11,351 nucleotides of DNA from Vitreoscilla sp. (GTDB lineage: Bacteria; Pseudomonadota; Gammaproteobacteria; Burkholderiales; Burkholderiaceae). The notes under the pieces are model-generated. The model had not been told where the DNA came from. It was given only the letters and a program-made list of their open reading frames with translations, and did no database searches. Positions 1 to 7,565 of the stretch are shown one piece after another (within the stretch, counting starts at the first letter, position 1; each line of letters opens with the position of its first letter). A program made the translations under genes and the position numbers. The stretch lies in assembly GCA_014378125.1 (NCBI GenBank), contig JACMOG010000115.1, positions 1 through 11,351 on the forward strand. Direction: 5' to 3'.

Positions 1-157
1 CGCACTGCAGGTCGCCGGGGGCGTGCCCCGTCGAACCCGGGCCGTTGGCTCCCCCGGAGGTGAGCTGGGCCAGGTGGCTGATCTCGTGCACGACCGCGCC
101 CTGCTGCGAGAGCAGGAGCACGAAGGGCAACAGAAGGGACAGCAGCAGCTTGCGCAT
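1..157 (-). CDS. Small exported protein of unknown function, 3' part cut by window edge
   Basis: Only the first 52 codons are inside the window; the frame is still open at base 1. The visible protein starts MRKLLLSLLLPFVLLLSQQG, a short basic end followed by an uninterrupted hydrophobic stretch, which is a typical signal peptide or membrane anchor. It continues with VVHEISHLAQL at about residues 21-31, then a Gly/Pro/Ser-rich stretch ending in DLQC at the edge. The HEISH string fits the zinc-protease pattern HExxH. However, small Burkholderiales exported proteins with a signal peptide, an HE-SHL segment and a later Cys-rich segment are common and not known as proteases, so metal or redox handling is only a guess. 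No Shine-Dalgarno is visible. The only promoter-like string is CATAAT at 172-167, so close to the ATG that the leader would be almost nil. It is transcribed divergently from the gene at 307. Confidence 0.6.
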   Translation of the reverse strand, partial: MRKLLLSLLLPFVLLLSQQGAVVHEISHLAQLTSGGANGPGSTGHAPGDLQC

Positions 158-306
158 GGAACCGCGATTATGGCGGCTGCGAGTGAGCCGCGGCTGTCGA
201 AGGTCATCGCGAACGACGGCGTGCGCGTGCAATGCCGCGATACTCGGCGGTACGCGCCTCGCTTGCAGCCCGGGCGTCTCTCCATTCATCGCAAAGGCCG
301 CCGCCG
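158..306. other. Divergent intergenic region
   Basis: This 149-base gap separates the minus-strand exported protein from the plus-strand nucleoside-hydrolase-like gene and must carry both promoters if each gene has its own. On the plus side, AAAGG at 293-297 lies 9 bases before the ATG at 307 and is the likely ribosome binding site. No convincing -35/-10 pair or strong palindrome was seen for the plus gene. Confidence 0.4.
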
Positions 307-1428
307 ATGTTCCGTCCCCACTCTCTCGTTGCGCGATCCTTGCTGGCCGCATTGGTGCTGGTCGCCTCTCCCACCAACGCACACGCCGCCGACAACCGGC
401 GCCAGGTCATCATCGACCAGGACATGTTCGGTCCCGGCGGCAGCAACATGAACTCCGTGCTGATGCTGCTTCAGGCGCCCGACGTCGACGTGCTGGGCAT
501 CGTCGTCAGCAGCGGCGACGGCTGGCGCGAGGAAGAGATCGCGCAGACCTTGCGGATGCTGGAGCTGGCCGGCCGACCCGAGGTGCCGGTCTACGCGGGC
601 GCGGCCTTGCCGCTGCTCAATAGCGCCGCGCGGACGAAGGCCTGGGAGCATCGTTACGGGCCGCTGGTCTGGAAAGGTGCGTGGACGGAGTCGTTCGGCG
701 GAAAGCCGCGTGCCGAGTACCACGCCGATCCGTTCCTCGTGCCGCCGCTGGCCGCGGGCACGCCCTCGCTGAAGGTGCAGGCCGAGAGCGGCATCAGCTT
801 CATGATCCGCACCGTGCGCAGGAATCCGGGCCGCGTCACGCTGTGGATGGGAGGCGCGTTGACCGACCTCGCGCTGGCCGCGCGCCAGGATCCCGGCTTC
901 GCCGCGGCCGCCAAGGAGCTCGTCTTCATGGGTGGCAGCTTCAACCCCGTGGCGGCGGACAACTCGTTCGCCGATGAGTACGTCCATTCGCCGCGGCGTG
1001 AATTCAACATGCTGTGGGACGCCGAGGCGGCGTCGGCCGTGCTTCACGAGGCCTGGCCGCGCATCGTGCAGATTCCGATCGACCCGACGACGAAGACGTT
1101 CTTCCGCAAGGAGTTGTACGCCGAGATCGGCCGCGCCGGAACGCCCGTGGCCGCGTATGTCGCGCGCTTCGGCGAGGGCTTTCCGATGTGGGACGAGCTG
1201 GCGGCGGCCGTGTGGCTGGATCCATCGCTGGTCAGGCGCAGCCAGAAGATGCTGGAGGACGTCGAGGTGGGCGACGGCGCCGGCTACGGCAGCACGCTCA
1301 GCTGGCCGATCGGACGCGGCCCGGGCCTGGGCGAGCGCGAGGTCGAGGTCGTCCAGGACGTGGATGTGACGCGCTTCGAGCGGTTGACGGTAAAGCTGCT
1401 GGGCGCGAGCCGGCCGACCCCTCATTGA
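307..1428 (+). CDS. Exported nucleoside-hydrolase-like protein (IunH superfamily, variant active site)
   Basis: A 373-residue protein of the inosine/uridine-preferring nucleoside hydrolase fold, whose members cleave the N-glycosidic bond of ribonucleosides. The ATG at 307 is chosen because it gives a clean signal peptide (hydrophobic residues 11-22, likely cleavage after AHA at residue 27) and has AAAGG nine bases upstream. The in-frame ATG at 232 would prepend an Arg/Ser-rich tail and bury the signal. Family landmarks are the N-terminal DQD (37-39), the LTDLALAARQDP segment (185-196), FMGG (207-210), EFNMLWDAEAA (232-242) and WDELA (295-299). The canonical DxDPGxDD calcium/ribose loop is altered: the Asp pair is replaced by N47-M-N49 after an inserted Gly-rich turn, and the usual His before the late Asp is Trp295. 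It therefore belongs to a divergent subfamily, and nucleoside hydrolysis is not assured. Export suggests a periplasmic role. It heads a co-directional gene run. Confidence 0.85.
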   Translation: MFRPHSLVARSLLAALVLVASPTNAHAADNRRQVIIDQDMFGPGGSNMNSVLMLLQAPDVDVLGIVVSSGDGWREEEIAQTLRMLELAGRPEVPVYAGAALPLLNSAARTKAWEHRYGPLVWKGAWTESFGGKPRAEYHADPFLVPPLAAGTPSLKVQAESGISFMIRTVRRNPGRVTLWMGGALTDLALAARQDPGFAAAAKELVFMGGSFNPVAADNSFADEYVHSPRREFNMLWDAEAASAVLHEAWPRIVQIPIDPTTKTFFRKELYAEIGRAGTPVAAYVARFGEGFPMWDELAAAVWLDPSLVRRSQKMLEDVEVGDGAGYGSTLSWPIGRGPGLGEREVEVVQDVDVTRFERLTVKLLGASRPTPH

Positions 1429-1447
1429 GCGCAGGCGTGGTGCGGCC

Positions 1448-2203
1448 ATGAGCTTCGATCCCAAGCAGGATCACGTCAAGCCTTTCGTGCACCAGACACG
1501 GAAGATGAAGTCGCTCCACTTCTCGATCGCGGAGGTGCAGAGCAGCATGGACCTGGCACAGCCCGACGCGCTCGACCTCGTCTACACGCGCACGATGATG
1601 GGCTTCCTGCTGTTTCATCCGAGCCCGTTGCGCATCGGCATGATCGGCCTGGGTGGCGGGTCGCTGGCCAAGTTCTGCTACCGGCACCTTCCCCGCGCCG
1701 ACATCACCGTGCTCGAGATCAACCCGCACGTGATCGCGCTGCGCCGGGACTTCGCGGTGCCCGACGACGATGCGCGGTTCCGGGTGATCCGGGCCGATGG
1801 CGCGAGGTACGTGCGGGCACACGAAGCGATGTTCGACGTCTTGCTGGTGGACGGGTACGACAGCGACGGCCTGCCCGGCGAGCTCAGCTCGAAGCGCTTC
1901 TACGACGACGTATTCGACTGCCTGCGGCCATCGGGCGTGATGGCCGCCAACATCCATCTGGAGAACGAGCAGTTCTCGCTGCTGGTCGCCCGAGTCGGCC
2001 GCAGCTTCGACGGCCAGGCCCTGGCGGTCACCGAGCACGAGAGCGGCAACGCCATCGTGTTCGCGCGCAAGGACGGCGCGCTCGTCGCCTGCGACGACGC
2101 CGACGCGCTCCGACCGGCAACGTTGGACGAGGCGCAATGGAAGCCTCTTCAGGCGGCGTTCGACAGGATCCGGGCGGCACTTGATCAAAGGAGACTCTCG
2201 TGA
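1448..2203 (+). CDS. Spermidine synthase-like protein (SAM-dependent class I Rossmann fold)
   Basis: A 251-residue protein with the polyamine aminopropyltransferase/class I methyltransferase fold. Visible landmarks are QSSMDL (31-36), IGLGGGSL (66-73, the glycine-rich nucleotide loop), the acidic end of strand 2 at E90 in VLEINP, ADG at 116-118, and LLVDGYDSDG at 132-141, where Asp135 sits at the position of the catalytic Asp of SpeE. The family transfers an aminopropyl group from decarboxylated SAM to a diamine, but many short SpeE-like proteins of this kind have no proven polyamine activity. No speD (SAM decarboxylase) lies nearby, so the substrate is open. The ATG lies 19 bases after the previous stop with only a weak ribosome binding site, and the 3' end overlaps the next start by 4 bases, suggesting translational coupling. 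Confidence 0.8.
   Translation: MSFDPKQDHVKPFVHQTRKMKSLHFSIAEVQSSMDLAQPDALDLVYTRTMMGFLLFHPSPLRIGMIGLGGGSLAKFCYRHLPRADITVLEINPHVIALRRDFAVPDDDARFRVIRADGARYVRAHEAMFDVLLVDGYDSDGLPGELSSKRFYDDVFDCLRPSGVMAANIHLENEQFSLLVARVGRSFDGQALAVTEHESGNAIVFARKDGALVACDDADALRPATLDEAQWKPLQAAFDRIRAALDQRRLS
2187..2194 (+). promoter_or_regulatory. Ribosome binding site fixing a GTG start
   Basis: AAAGGAGA is the strongest Shine-Dalgarno match seen in the left part of the window. It lies five bases before a GTG at 2200, inside the last codons of the upstream gene, and fixes the VOC protein start at that GTG. Confidence 0.7.
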
Positions 2204-2565
2204 ATCTTTCGTCGGCGATACCCATTCTTCGAATCTTCTCGGTGGACAAGGCCAGGGAGTTCTACGTGGACTTCCTGGGCTTCAGCTGGGACTGGGAGCA
2301 CAGGTTCGAACCGGGCTTTCCCCTGTACGCCCAGATCCGCCGATCCGGCCTGACGATTCACCTGAGCGAACACCATGGAGACGCCTCGCCGGGGTCGACG
2401 GTGTTCGTGCCCGTTCTGGACATCGCTGCACTGCACGACGAGCTTCGCGCGAAGTCCTATGCCTATGCGAAGCCCGGTATCGAGGAAGTCGGCTGGGGCA
2501 AGCAGCTGCAGGTCGCCGACCCCTTTGGAAATCGTCTTCGCTTCTGCGAGCTGTCGACGACGTGA
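2200..2565 (+). CDS. Glyoxalase/bleomycin resistance (VOC) superfamily protein
   Basis: A 121-residue protein, the usual length of single-domain bleomycin-resistance/glyoxalase proteins, which act as paired beta-alpha-beta-beta-beta units that bind a metal or sequester a ligand. Landmarks are the opening repeat PILRIFSVDKAREFYVDFLGF (8-28), IHLSEHHGD (53-61), which resembles the same segment in bleomycin-binding proteins, and the closing ADPFGNRLRFCE (106-117), typical of the second repeat. It starts with GTG in a GTGA overlap with the stop of the spermidine-synthase-like gene. The ligand cannot be named: bleomycin-type antibiotic binding, a small-molecule lyase or a dioxygenase are all possible. 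The coupling to a SAM-dependent gene and the position ahead of an exporter fit a detoxification role, but that is inference. Confidence 0.85.
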   Translation: MNLSSAIPILRIFSVDKAREFYVDFLGFSWDWEHRFEPGFPLYAQIRRSGLTIHLSEHHGDASPGSTVFVPVLDIAALHDELRAKSYAYAKPGIEEVGWGKQLQVADPFGNRLRFCELSTT

Positions 2566-2599
2566 ACGCTCCTCTTGGAGCTCAGCGCAGAATCGCCGC

Positions 2600-3643
2600 A
2601 TGAGCGAGCTCGCCACCGCCCCGCTTCCCGACGCCGCGGCCCGCCGCTGGACGCTCGTCAGCGCCGTGCTGGGCTCCAGCATGGCGTTCATGGACGGCAC
2701 CGTCGTCAACGTGGCGCTGCCGGCCAGGGCCGGCATCACGTTCGCGCTGATCGAGGCCCCCACGCGCGCGGGTCACGAGGGCGGGGTGCTCGGCGCCGGC
2801 GTGCTGGGCCTGGCGGCACTCGCGGCGTTCGTCGCGTGGGAGGCACGCGCGCACCACCCGATGCTGCCGCTCGCGTTGTTCCGCAACCGCGACTTCGCGG
2901 GCGCGAACCTGCTCACGCTGCTGCTGTATGCGGCGCTCGGCGGCGGGCTGTACTTCGTGCCGCTGAACCTGATCCAGGTACAGGGTTGGGGCGCCACCGC
3001 GGCAGGCGCCGCGCTGCTGCCCTTCGTGGCCATCATGTTCGCGTTGTCGCGCGCGGCGGGCGCGCTGGCGGACCGCGTCGGCGCGAAGTGGGCGCTGGTG
3101 GCCGGTCCCGCGGTCGCGGCGGTCGGCTTCGCGCTGTTCGCGCGACCGGGCATCGGCGGCAGGTACTGGACGTCGTTCTTTCCCGCAGTGTGCGTGTTGG
3201 GCCTGGGCATGACGATCACCATCACGCCGCTCACGACCACCGTGATGAATGCCCACGGACAGGCGCTGGCCGGCACGGCCTCGGGTGTCAACAACGCCGT
3301 GTCGCGCGCCGCGGGCCTGCTGGCCATCGCCGCGCTGGGCGCCGTGCTGGCGCAGGTCTTCGAAGCGCGTCTCCATGCCGCCATCGCCGGCTCGGACCTG
3401 CCCCGCGACGTGGCCGACGCCGTCTGGCAGCAGCGCCACAAGCTGGCCGCCATCGCGCCGCCAGAGGGCGCCGCGCCGGGCGTCGCGCAGCAAGTCCACG
3501 CGCTCGTCGGCAACGCGTTCGTGGCGGGCTTTCGCCTGGCGATGCAGGTGTCCGCCACACTGGCCGTGGCGAGCTCGCTGAGCGCCGCGTGGCTCATCTC
3601 CGCACGTCTCCCTTCCGACGCCCCGAAAGGCACCGCCCCATGA
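2600..3643 (+). CDS. DHA2-family MFS drug exporter with a large in-frame internal deletion
   Basis: The 347-residue product resembles the EmrB/QacA (DHA2, 14-helix) drug:proton antiporters, but these are about 450-520 residues long. Residues 17-42 are a normal helix 1 ending in the DHA2 signature DGTVVNVALPA. The sequence then jumps directly to GITFALIEAP (45-54), which in full-length relatives belongs to about helix 7. The rest, including HPMLPLALFRNRDF, GLYFVPLNLIQVQG, a DRVGAK loop, the SGVNNAVSRAAG segment and the last helix, is in normal order. Helices 2-6 are therefore missing, with the usual first-half motif A loop and the motif C antiporter helix, so transport is unlikely. The frame is intact, with no stop, and its TGA overlaps the next ATG by four bases, so it may persist because translation of the downstream pair depends on it. 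No clear ribosome binding site lies close to the ATG (GGAG is 19 bases away). Confidence 0.8.
   Translation: MSELATAPLPDAAARRWTLVSAVLGSSMAFMDGTVVNVALPARAGITFALIEAPTRAGHEGGVLGAGVLGLAALAAFVAWEARAHHPMLPLALFRNRDFAGANLLTLLLYAALGGGLYFVPLNLIQVQGWGATAAGAALLPFVAIMFALSRAAGALADRVGAKWALVAGPAVAAVGFALFARPGIGGRYWTSFFPAVCVLGLGMTITITPLTTTVMNAHGQALAGTASGVNNAVSRAAGLLAIAALGAVLAQVFEARLHAAIAGSDLPRDVADAVWQQRHKLAAIAPPEGAAPGVAQQVHALVGNAFVAGFRLAMQVSATLAVASSLSAAWLISARLPSDAPKGTAP
2719..2734 (+). repeat. GCCGGC direct repeat at the deletion junction of the MFS gene
   Basis: Two identical copies of GCCGGC (2719-2724 and 2729-2734) separated by CAGG lie exactly where helix 1 of the transporter joins helix 7 sequence. Short direct repeats are the usual substrates for slippage deletions, so this is plausibly the scar. 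In such GC-rich DNA a six-base repeat can also occur by chance. Confidence 0.45.
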
Positions 3644-5010
3644 ATTCCGAATCCTTCGACGCGCTCGTCATCGGCAGCGGCCAGGCCGCCCCGGCCCTGG
3701 CCGTGCGGCTGGCCGGCCACGGCTGGAAGACCGCGCTGGTGGAGCGCGGCGAGCTGGGCGGCACCTGCGTCAACAACGGCTGCACGCCCACCAAGACGCT
3801 GGTGGCCAGCGCCCGCGCGGCGTGGGTGGTGCGCCACGCGGCCGACTTCGGCGTGATGGTGCCCGGCCCCATGACGGTGGACCCCGGGGCGGTGCGCGCC
3901 CGCATGATGAAGGTGGTGCAGGCCTCGCGCGACGGCCTGGGCCACTGGATCGCCGGCACGCCGAACCTGGCGTTCGTTCACGGCGAGGCGCGCTTCGTCG
4001 CGCCCGACGCGATGCAGGTGGGCGAGCGCACGCTGAAGGCGCCGCGCATCTTCCTCAACGTGGGCGCGCGGCCCGTGGTGCCGGACTGGATCGCCACCTC
4101 CGGCGCGCCCTTCCTCACCAGCGAGTCGCTGATGGGGCTGGATCGCCTGCCCACGCACCTGGCGATCCTGGGCGCCGGCTACATCGCGCTCGAATACGCC
4201 CAGGTGTATGCCCGCTTCGGCTGCGCGGTGACCGTCCTCGAGCACGGCGACCGCCTGCTGCCACGCGAGGATCCCGAGGTGGCCGACGTGGTGCGCGGCG
4301 TGCTCGAACGCGACGGCGTCGTCTTTCGCATCGGCGCCGACGCCACCGCGCTGCGCCAGGACGGCGACGGCGTGGTCCTGACCGTGGACGGCGCAGCGCT
4401 GGCCGCCAGCCACCTGCTGGTGGCCGTGGGACGCCGGCCCAACGTGGAGGCGCTAGCCCTCGCCCGCGCGGGCGTCACGTGCGACGCGCACGGGGCCATC
4501 CAGGTGGACGACCAGCTCCGCACCAACGTGCCGGGCATCTGGGCGCTGGGCGACGTCAACGGCCGCGGCGCGTTCACGCACACCTCGTACAACGACTACG
4601 AGATCGTCGCCGCCAACCTGCTCGACGACGACCCGCGCAGCGTGCGCGATCGCGTGCCGGCCTACGCGCTGTACACCGATCCGCCGCTGGCGCGCATCGG
4701 CCTGTCTCGCGCGACCGCGCGGCAATCGGGCAAGCGCGTGCTGGTGGGCCACCTGCCGATGACCCGCGTGGGCCGCGCGCGCGAACGCGGCGAGACCGAC
4801 GGCTTCATCGAGGCGCTGGTCGATGCCGACACCCAGCTCATCCTGGGTGCGACCCTGCTGGGCATCGAGGCCGACGAGGCCATCCACGGACTGCTCGACG
4901 TGATGAGCGCCGGCCTGCCGTACACGGCCATCTCCCGCACGATGCACATCCACCCCACCGTGAGCGAACTGATCCCGACGATGCTGCAATCGTTGAAGCC
5001 CCTGGAATGA
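3640..5010 (+). CDS. FAD-dependent pyridine nucleotide-disulfide oxidoreductase (MerA/RclA-like)
   Basis: A 456-residue class I flavoprotein disulfide reductase. Landmarks in order are the FAD-binding GSGQAAPALA (12-21), the redox-active GGTCVNNGCTPTK (Cys43 and Cys48), the second Rossmann motif GAGYIALE (178-185) with acidic VLEHG at the end of its second strand (favours NADH over NADPH, inferred), the FAD-contacting ALGDVNGRGAFTHTSYND, and the C-terminal HPTVSE with the His438/Glu443 catalytic dyad. Database-style naming would be mercuric reductase, but it has no N-terminal NmerA domain and no C-terminal vicinal cysteines (it ends SLKPLE), both typical of true MerA. An RclA-like role in oxidant or copper defence, or an unknown disulfide substrate, is more likely. 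It starts in an ATGA overlap with the truncated exporter and ends in an ATGA overlap with a ferredoxin gene. Confidence 0.88.
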   Translation: MNSESFDALVIGSGQAAPALAVRLAGHGWKTALVERGELGGTCVNNGCTPTKTLVASARAAWVVRHAADFGVMVPGPMTVDPGAVRARMMKVVQASRDGLGHWIAGTPNLAFVHGEARFVAPDAMQVGERTLKAPRIFLNVGARPVVPDWIATSGAPFLTSESLMGLDRLPTHLAILGAGYIALEYAQVYARFGCAVTVLEHGDRLLPREDPEVADVVRGVLERDGVVFRIGADATALRQDGDGVVLTVDGAALAASHLLVAVGRRPNVEALALARAGVTCDAHGAIQVDDQLRTNVPGIWALGDVNGRGAFTHTSYNDYEIVAANLLDDDPRSVRDRVPAYALYTDPPLARIGLSRATARQSGKRVLVGHLPMTRVGRARERGETDGFIEALVDADTQLILGATLLGIEADEAIHGLLDVMSAGLPYTAISRTMHIHPTVSELIPTMLQSLKPLE

Positions 5011-5291
5011 GCGACGCGGCCGTCTTCCAGGTGACGCTGCTGCCGCACGACCTGCGCTTTCCCGCGCGCGCCGACGAGTCGCTGCTGAAGGCCGGCCTGC
5101 GCGCGATGGCACCGATGCGCAGCTCGTGCCGCAACGGCACCTGCCGCACCTGCCTGTGCCGCCTCGACAGCGGCGCCATCGCCTACGAGATCGACTGGCC
5201 GGGCCTCACGCGCGAGGAGAAGGCCGAGGGGCTGGTGCTGCCATGCGTGGCACGGCCGCTGTCGGACGTGGTGCTGCGCGAAGAGATTTGA
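5007..5291 (+). CDS. [2Fe-2S] plant-type ferredoxin
   Basis: A 94-residue single-domain ferredoxin that carries one electron through a [2Fe-2S] cluster. The four ligands are Cys41, Cys46, Cys49 and Cys80, in the pattern C-x4-C-x2-C then a distant C (SCRNGTCRTC and LPCVARP). An extra Cys51 lies just after the third ligand. The loop between cluster halves contains DWPGLTREEKAEG, characteristic of a proteobacterial ferredoxin subgroup. It is cytoplasmic, with no signal peptide or membrane segment. The start overlaps the stop of the flavoprotein by four bases, so the two are probably made in fixed ratio, and the flavoprotein is a reasonable guess for its electron partner. That would be unusual, because class I disulfide reductases normally pass electrons to their own cysteine pair. 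Its stop lies five bases from the stop of a converging gene, leaving no room for an ordinary terminator. Confidence 0.92.
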   Translation: MSDAAVFQVTLLPHDLRFPARADESLLKAGLRAMAPMRSSCRNGTCRTCLCRLDSGAIAYEIDWPGLTREEKAEGLVLPCVARPLSDVVLREEI

Positions 5292-5296
5292 TTGGC

Positions 5297-5575
5297 TCAG
5301 GAAGCGTGGAACCCACCGAAGTCGGCGTCATCCGGCACCGACTTTTCCAATTGGCGCGCCATCGCGGCAAACACCGGACTGCGAACAGCGGCCAATTCAG
5401 AGGAGATGGTCTGTTCTTTCCTGGATGAACCAAGAACGTCGGCGGCGGCTGCGGCTACCGCCGTGTTGAGTCGATGAACAAACGCCAGCTCGATCTTCCG
5501 CTTGTCCGGCTCGGGCGAAAACGCTTCGGTCACATCTGGACCGTGCGCGCTGGGGTGCTGTAGAGCTGCTGTCAT
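5297..5575 (-). CDS. Small helical protein of unknown function, downstream partner of a GNAT-like gene
   Basis: A 92-residue soluble protein of no family I recognise. It starts MTAALQHPSAHGPDVTEAF, is acidic/basic mixed in the middle (EPDKRKIELAFVHRLN), then Ala-rich and probably helical (TAVAAAAADVLG), and ends with a charged helix and PDDADFGGFHAS. No cysteines, signal peptide or membrane segment are visible. The ATG at 5575 is preferred because AAAGG (minus strand, 5586-5582) lies six bases ahead. An in-frame ATG at 5602 has no such site and would bring the start into the short gap after the upstream gene. It follows the GNAT-like gene by 37 bases on the same strand, so the two probably share a transcript. 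Local GC is 55-60% in sampled lines, well below its neighbours. It could be an antitoxin or accessory subunit, by size and position only. Confidence 0.6.
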   Translation of the reverse strand: MTAALQHPSAHGPDVTEAFSPEPDKRKIELAFVHRLNTAVAAAAADVLGSSRKEQTISSELAAVRSPVFAAMARQLEKSVPDDADFGGFHAS

Positions 5576-5612
5576 GATTGGCCTTTGATGCACGTTCAAC
5601 ATGGCTTCGGGG

Positions 5613-6266
5613 TCAGCGCAAGTCATCCTGCTTTGCTGCAAACGGCAACGCGTCCTCTGGCTTGAAATAGAACAGCCTGCCGTCCTCCCAGCGATGCGGA
5701 AAGCGGAACAGCCACCACCTGCGCCGGGCGGTCTGGCTGAGGCCCATCGTCTTGTAGCGCCGCACCAAGTCGTCCGATTCCTCCCGCGTGCCGAGCGCAG
5801 CGTGAAGTCCGATACGACCACAAAGGCCATGTGCAACCGAAACTTGGACGGCGATGTCGAGCAACGGGGCCAAGATCGCGTAGCGATGCGGGATGCCTCG
5901 ATCAAGCAGTGCGATTCGAGGCGCCGCCGCAATGAACCCGTTGAATACACATTGATGCCTCTTGTCGGCTGGCCAGGGATAGCCGAGGCTGAAGAGCGCC
6001 TGCGCTACTGGAAACCCGATTCCGTCGCCGTCATCGACGCGCAATTGAAAGGACAGCGCTTGGCGTCGTTTCAGTTGCTCGACAAAGTGGCAGCCAAGGA
6101 AGCAAGCGGGCCAATCCCAGTCGCTTCCGATTCCCCCAGCCGGCGCGATGTGCCTGTCATGAATCCGTCGCTGCCAGAAAACGACGTCTTCAAAGCTGCA
6201 GGGGTAGATCTCTACCGGCACATTGAGAGCAGTGCCCGCTACCCTGATTTTTCTGATGTGAGGCAT
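5613..6266 (-). CDS. Uncharacterised protein with a degenerate GNAT-like acyltransferase half
   Basis: A 217-residue cytoplasmic protein. Its C-terminal half resembles GNAT-fold proteins: VFNGFIAAAPR (107-117), then DIAVQVSVAHGLCGRIGLHA (137-156, strand-helix-strand with the GRIGLHA ending), then YKTMGL (171-176), the place of the usual Y-x-x-x-GF, and closing RLFYFKPEDALPFA. The acetyl-CoA loop Q/R-x-x-G-x-G/A is not well preserved, so catalysis is uncertain. The N-terminal half (VPVEIYPCSFEDVVFWQRR, SDWDWP) is not recognised. The ATG at 6266 is chosen because AGGAGG lies just ahead (spacing only 3 bases) and because an in-frame ATG at 6332 would add an Arg-rich tail and touch the putative -10 box. 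GC is lower than the flanks, suggesting transfer. Paired with the 92-residue gene downstream, it may form a toxin-antitoxin-like or other two-protein unit; this is inference. Confidence 0.65.
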   Translation of the reverse strand: MPHIRKIRVAGTALNVPVEIYPCSFEDVVFWQRRIHDRHIAPAGGIGSDWDWPACFLGCHFVEQLKRRQALSFQLRVDDGDGIGFPVAQALFSLGYPWPADKRHQCVFNGFIAAAPRIALLDRGIPHRYAILAPLLDIAVQVSVAHGLCGRIGLHAALGTREESDDLVRRYKTMGLSQTARRRWWLFRFPHRWEDGRLFYFKPEDALPFAAKQDDLR

Positions 6267-7493
<1,227 letters not shown>

Positions 7494-7514
7494 GCGCACA
7501 GGCGTCTGGTATCT

Positions 7515-7530
7515 CCCGCGTACCCGCGGG
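7515..7530. terminator. Short GC hairpin between convergent genes
   Basis: CCCGCG (7515-7520) and CGCGGG (7525-7530) can pair around a TACC loop in the 72-base gap between the stops of the aldo/keto reductase and the acyl-CoA ligase. It is placed where a bidirectional terminator would be useful, but no T-tract follows on either strand, so the function is uncertain. Confidence 0.25.
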
Positions 7531-7565
7531 CAATGCCTGACACCTTTGACGTGGCGCGGCCGCCG

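Noticed and set aside
286..1464. A 392-codon open frame on the minus strand opposite the nucleoside-hydrolase-like gene
   Set aside because: Arg/His-rich mirror sequence; the plus strand has a signal peptide and family motifs.
2773..4413. A 546-codon open frame on the minus strand across the exporter and flavoprotein genes
   Set aside because: No recognisable motif, biased composition, and it spans the junction of two clear plus-strand genes.
3640..5010. Naming the flavoprotein mercuric reductase (merA)
   Set aside because: The terminal cysteine pair and the NmerA domain are absent, and no merR, merT or merP is nearby.
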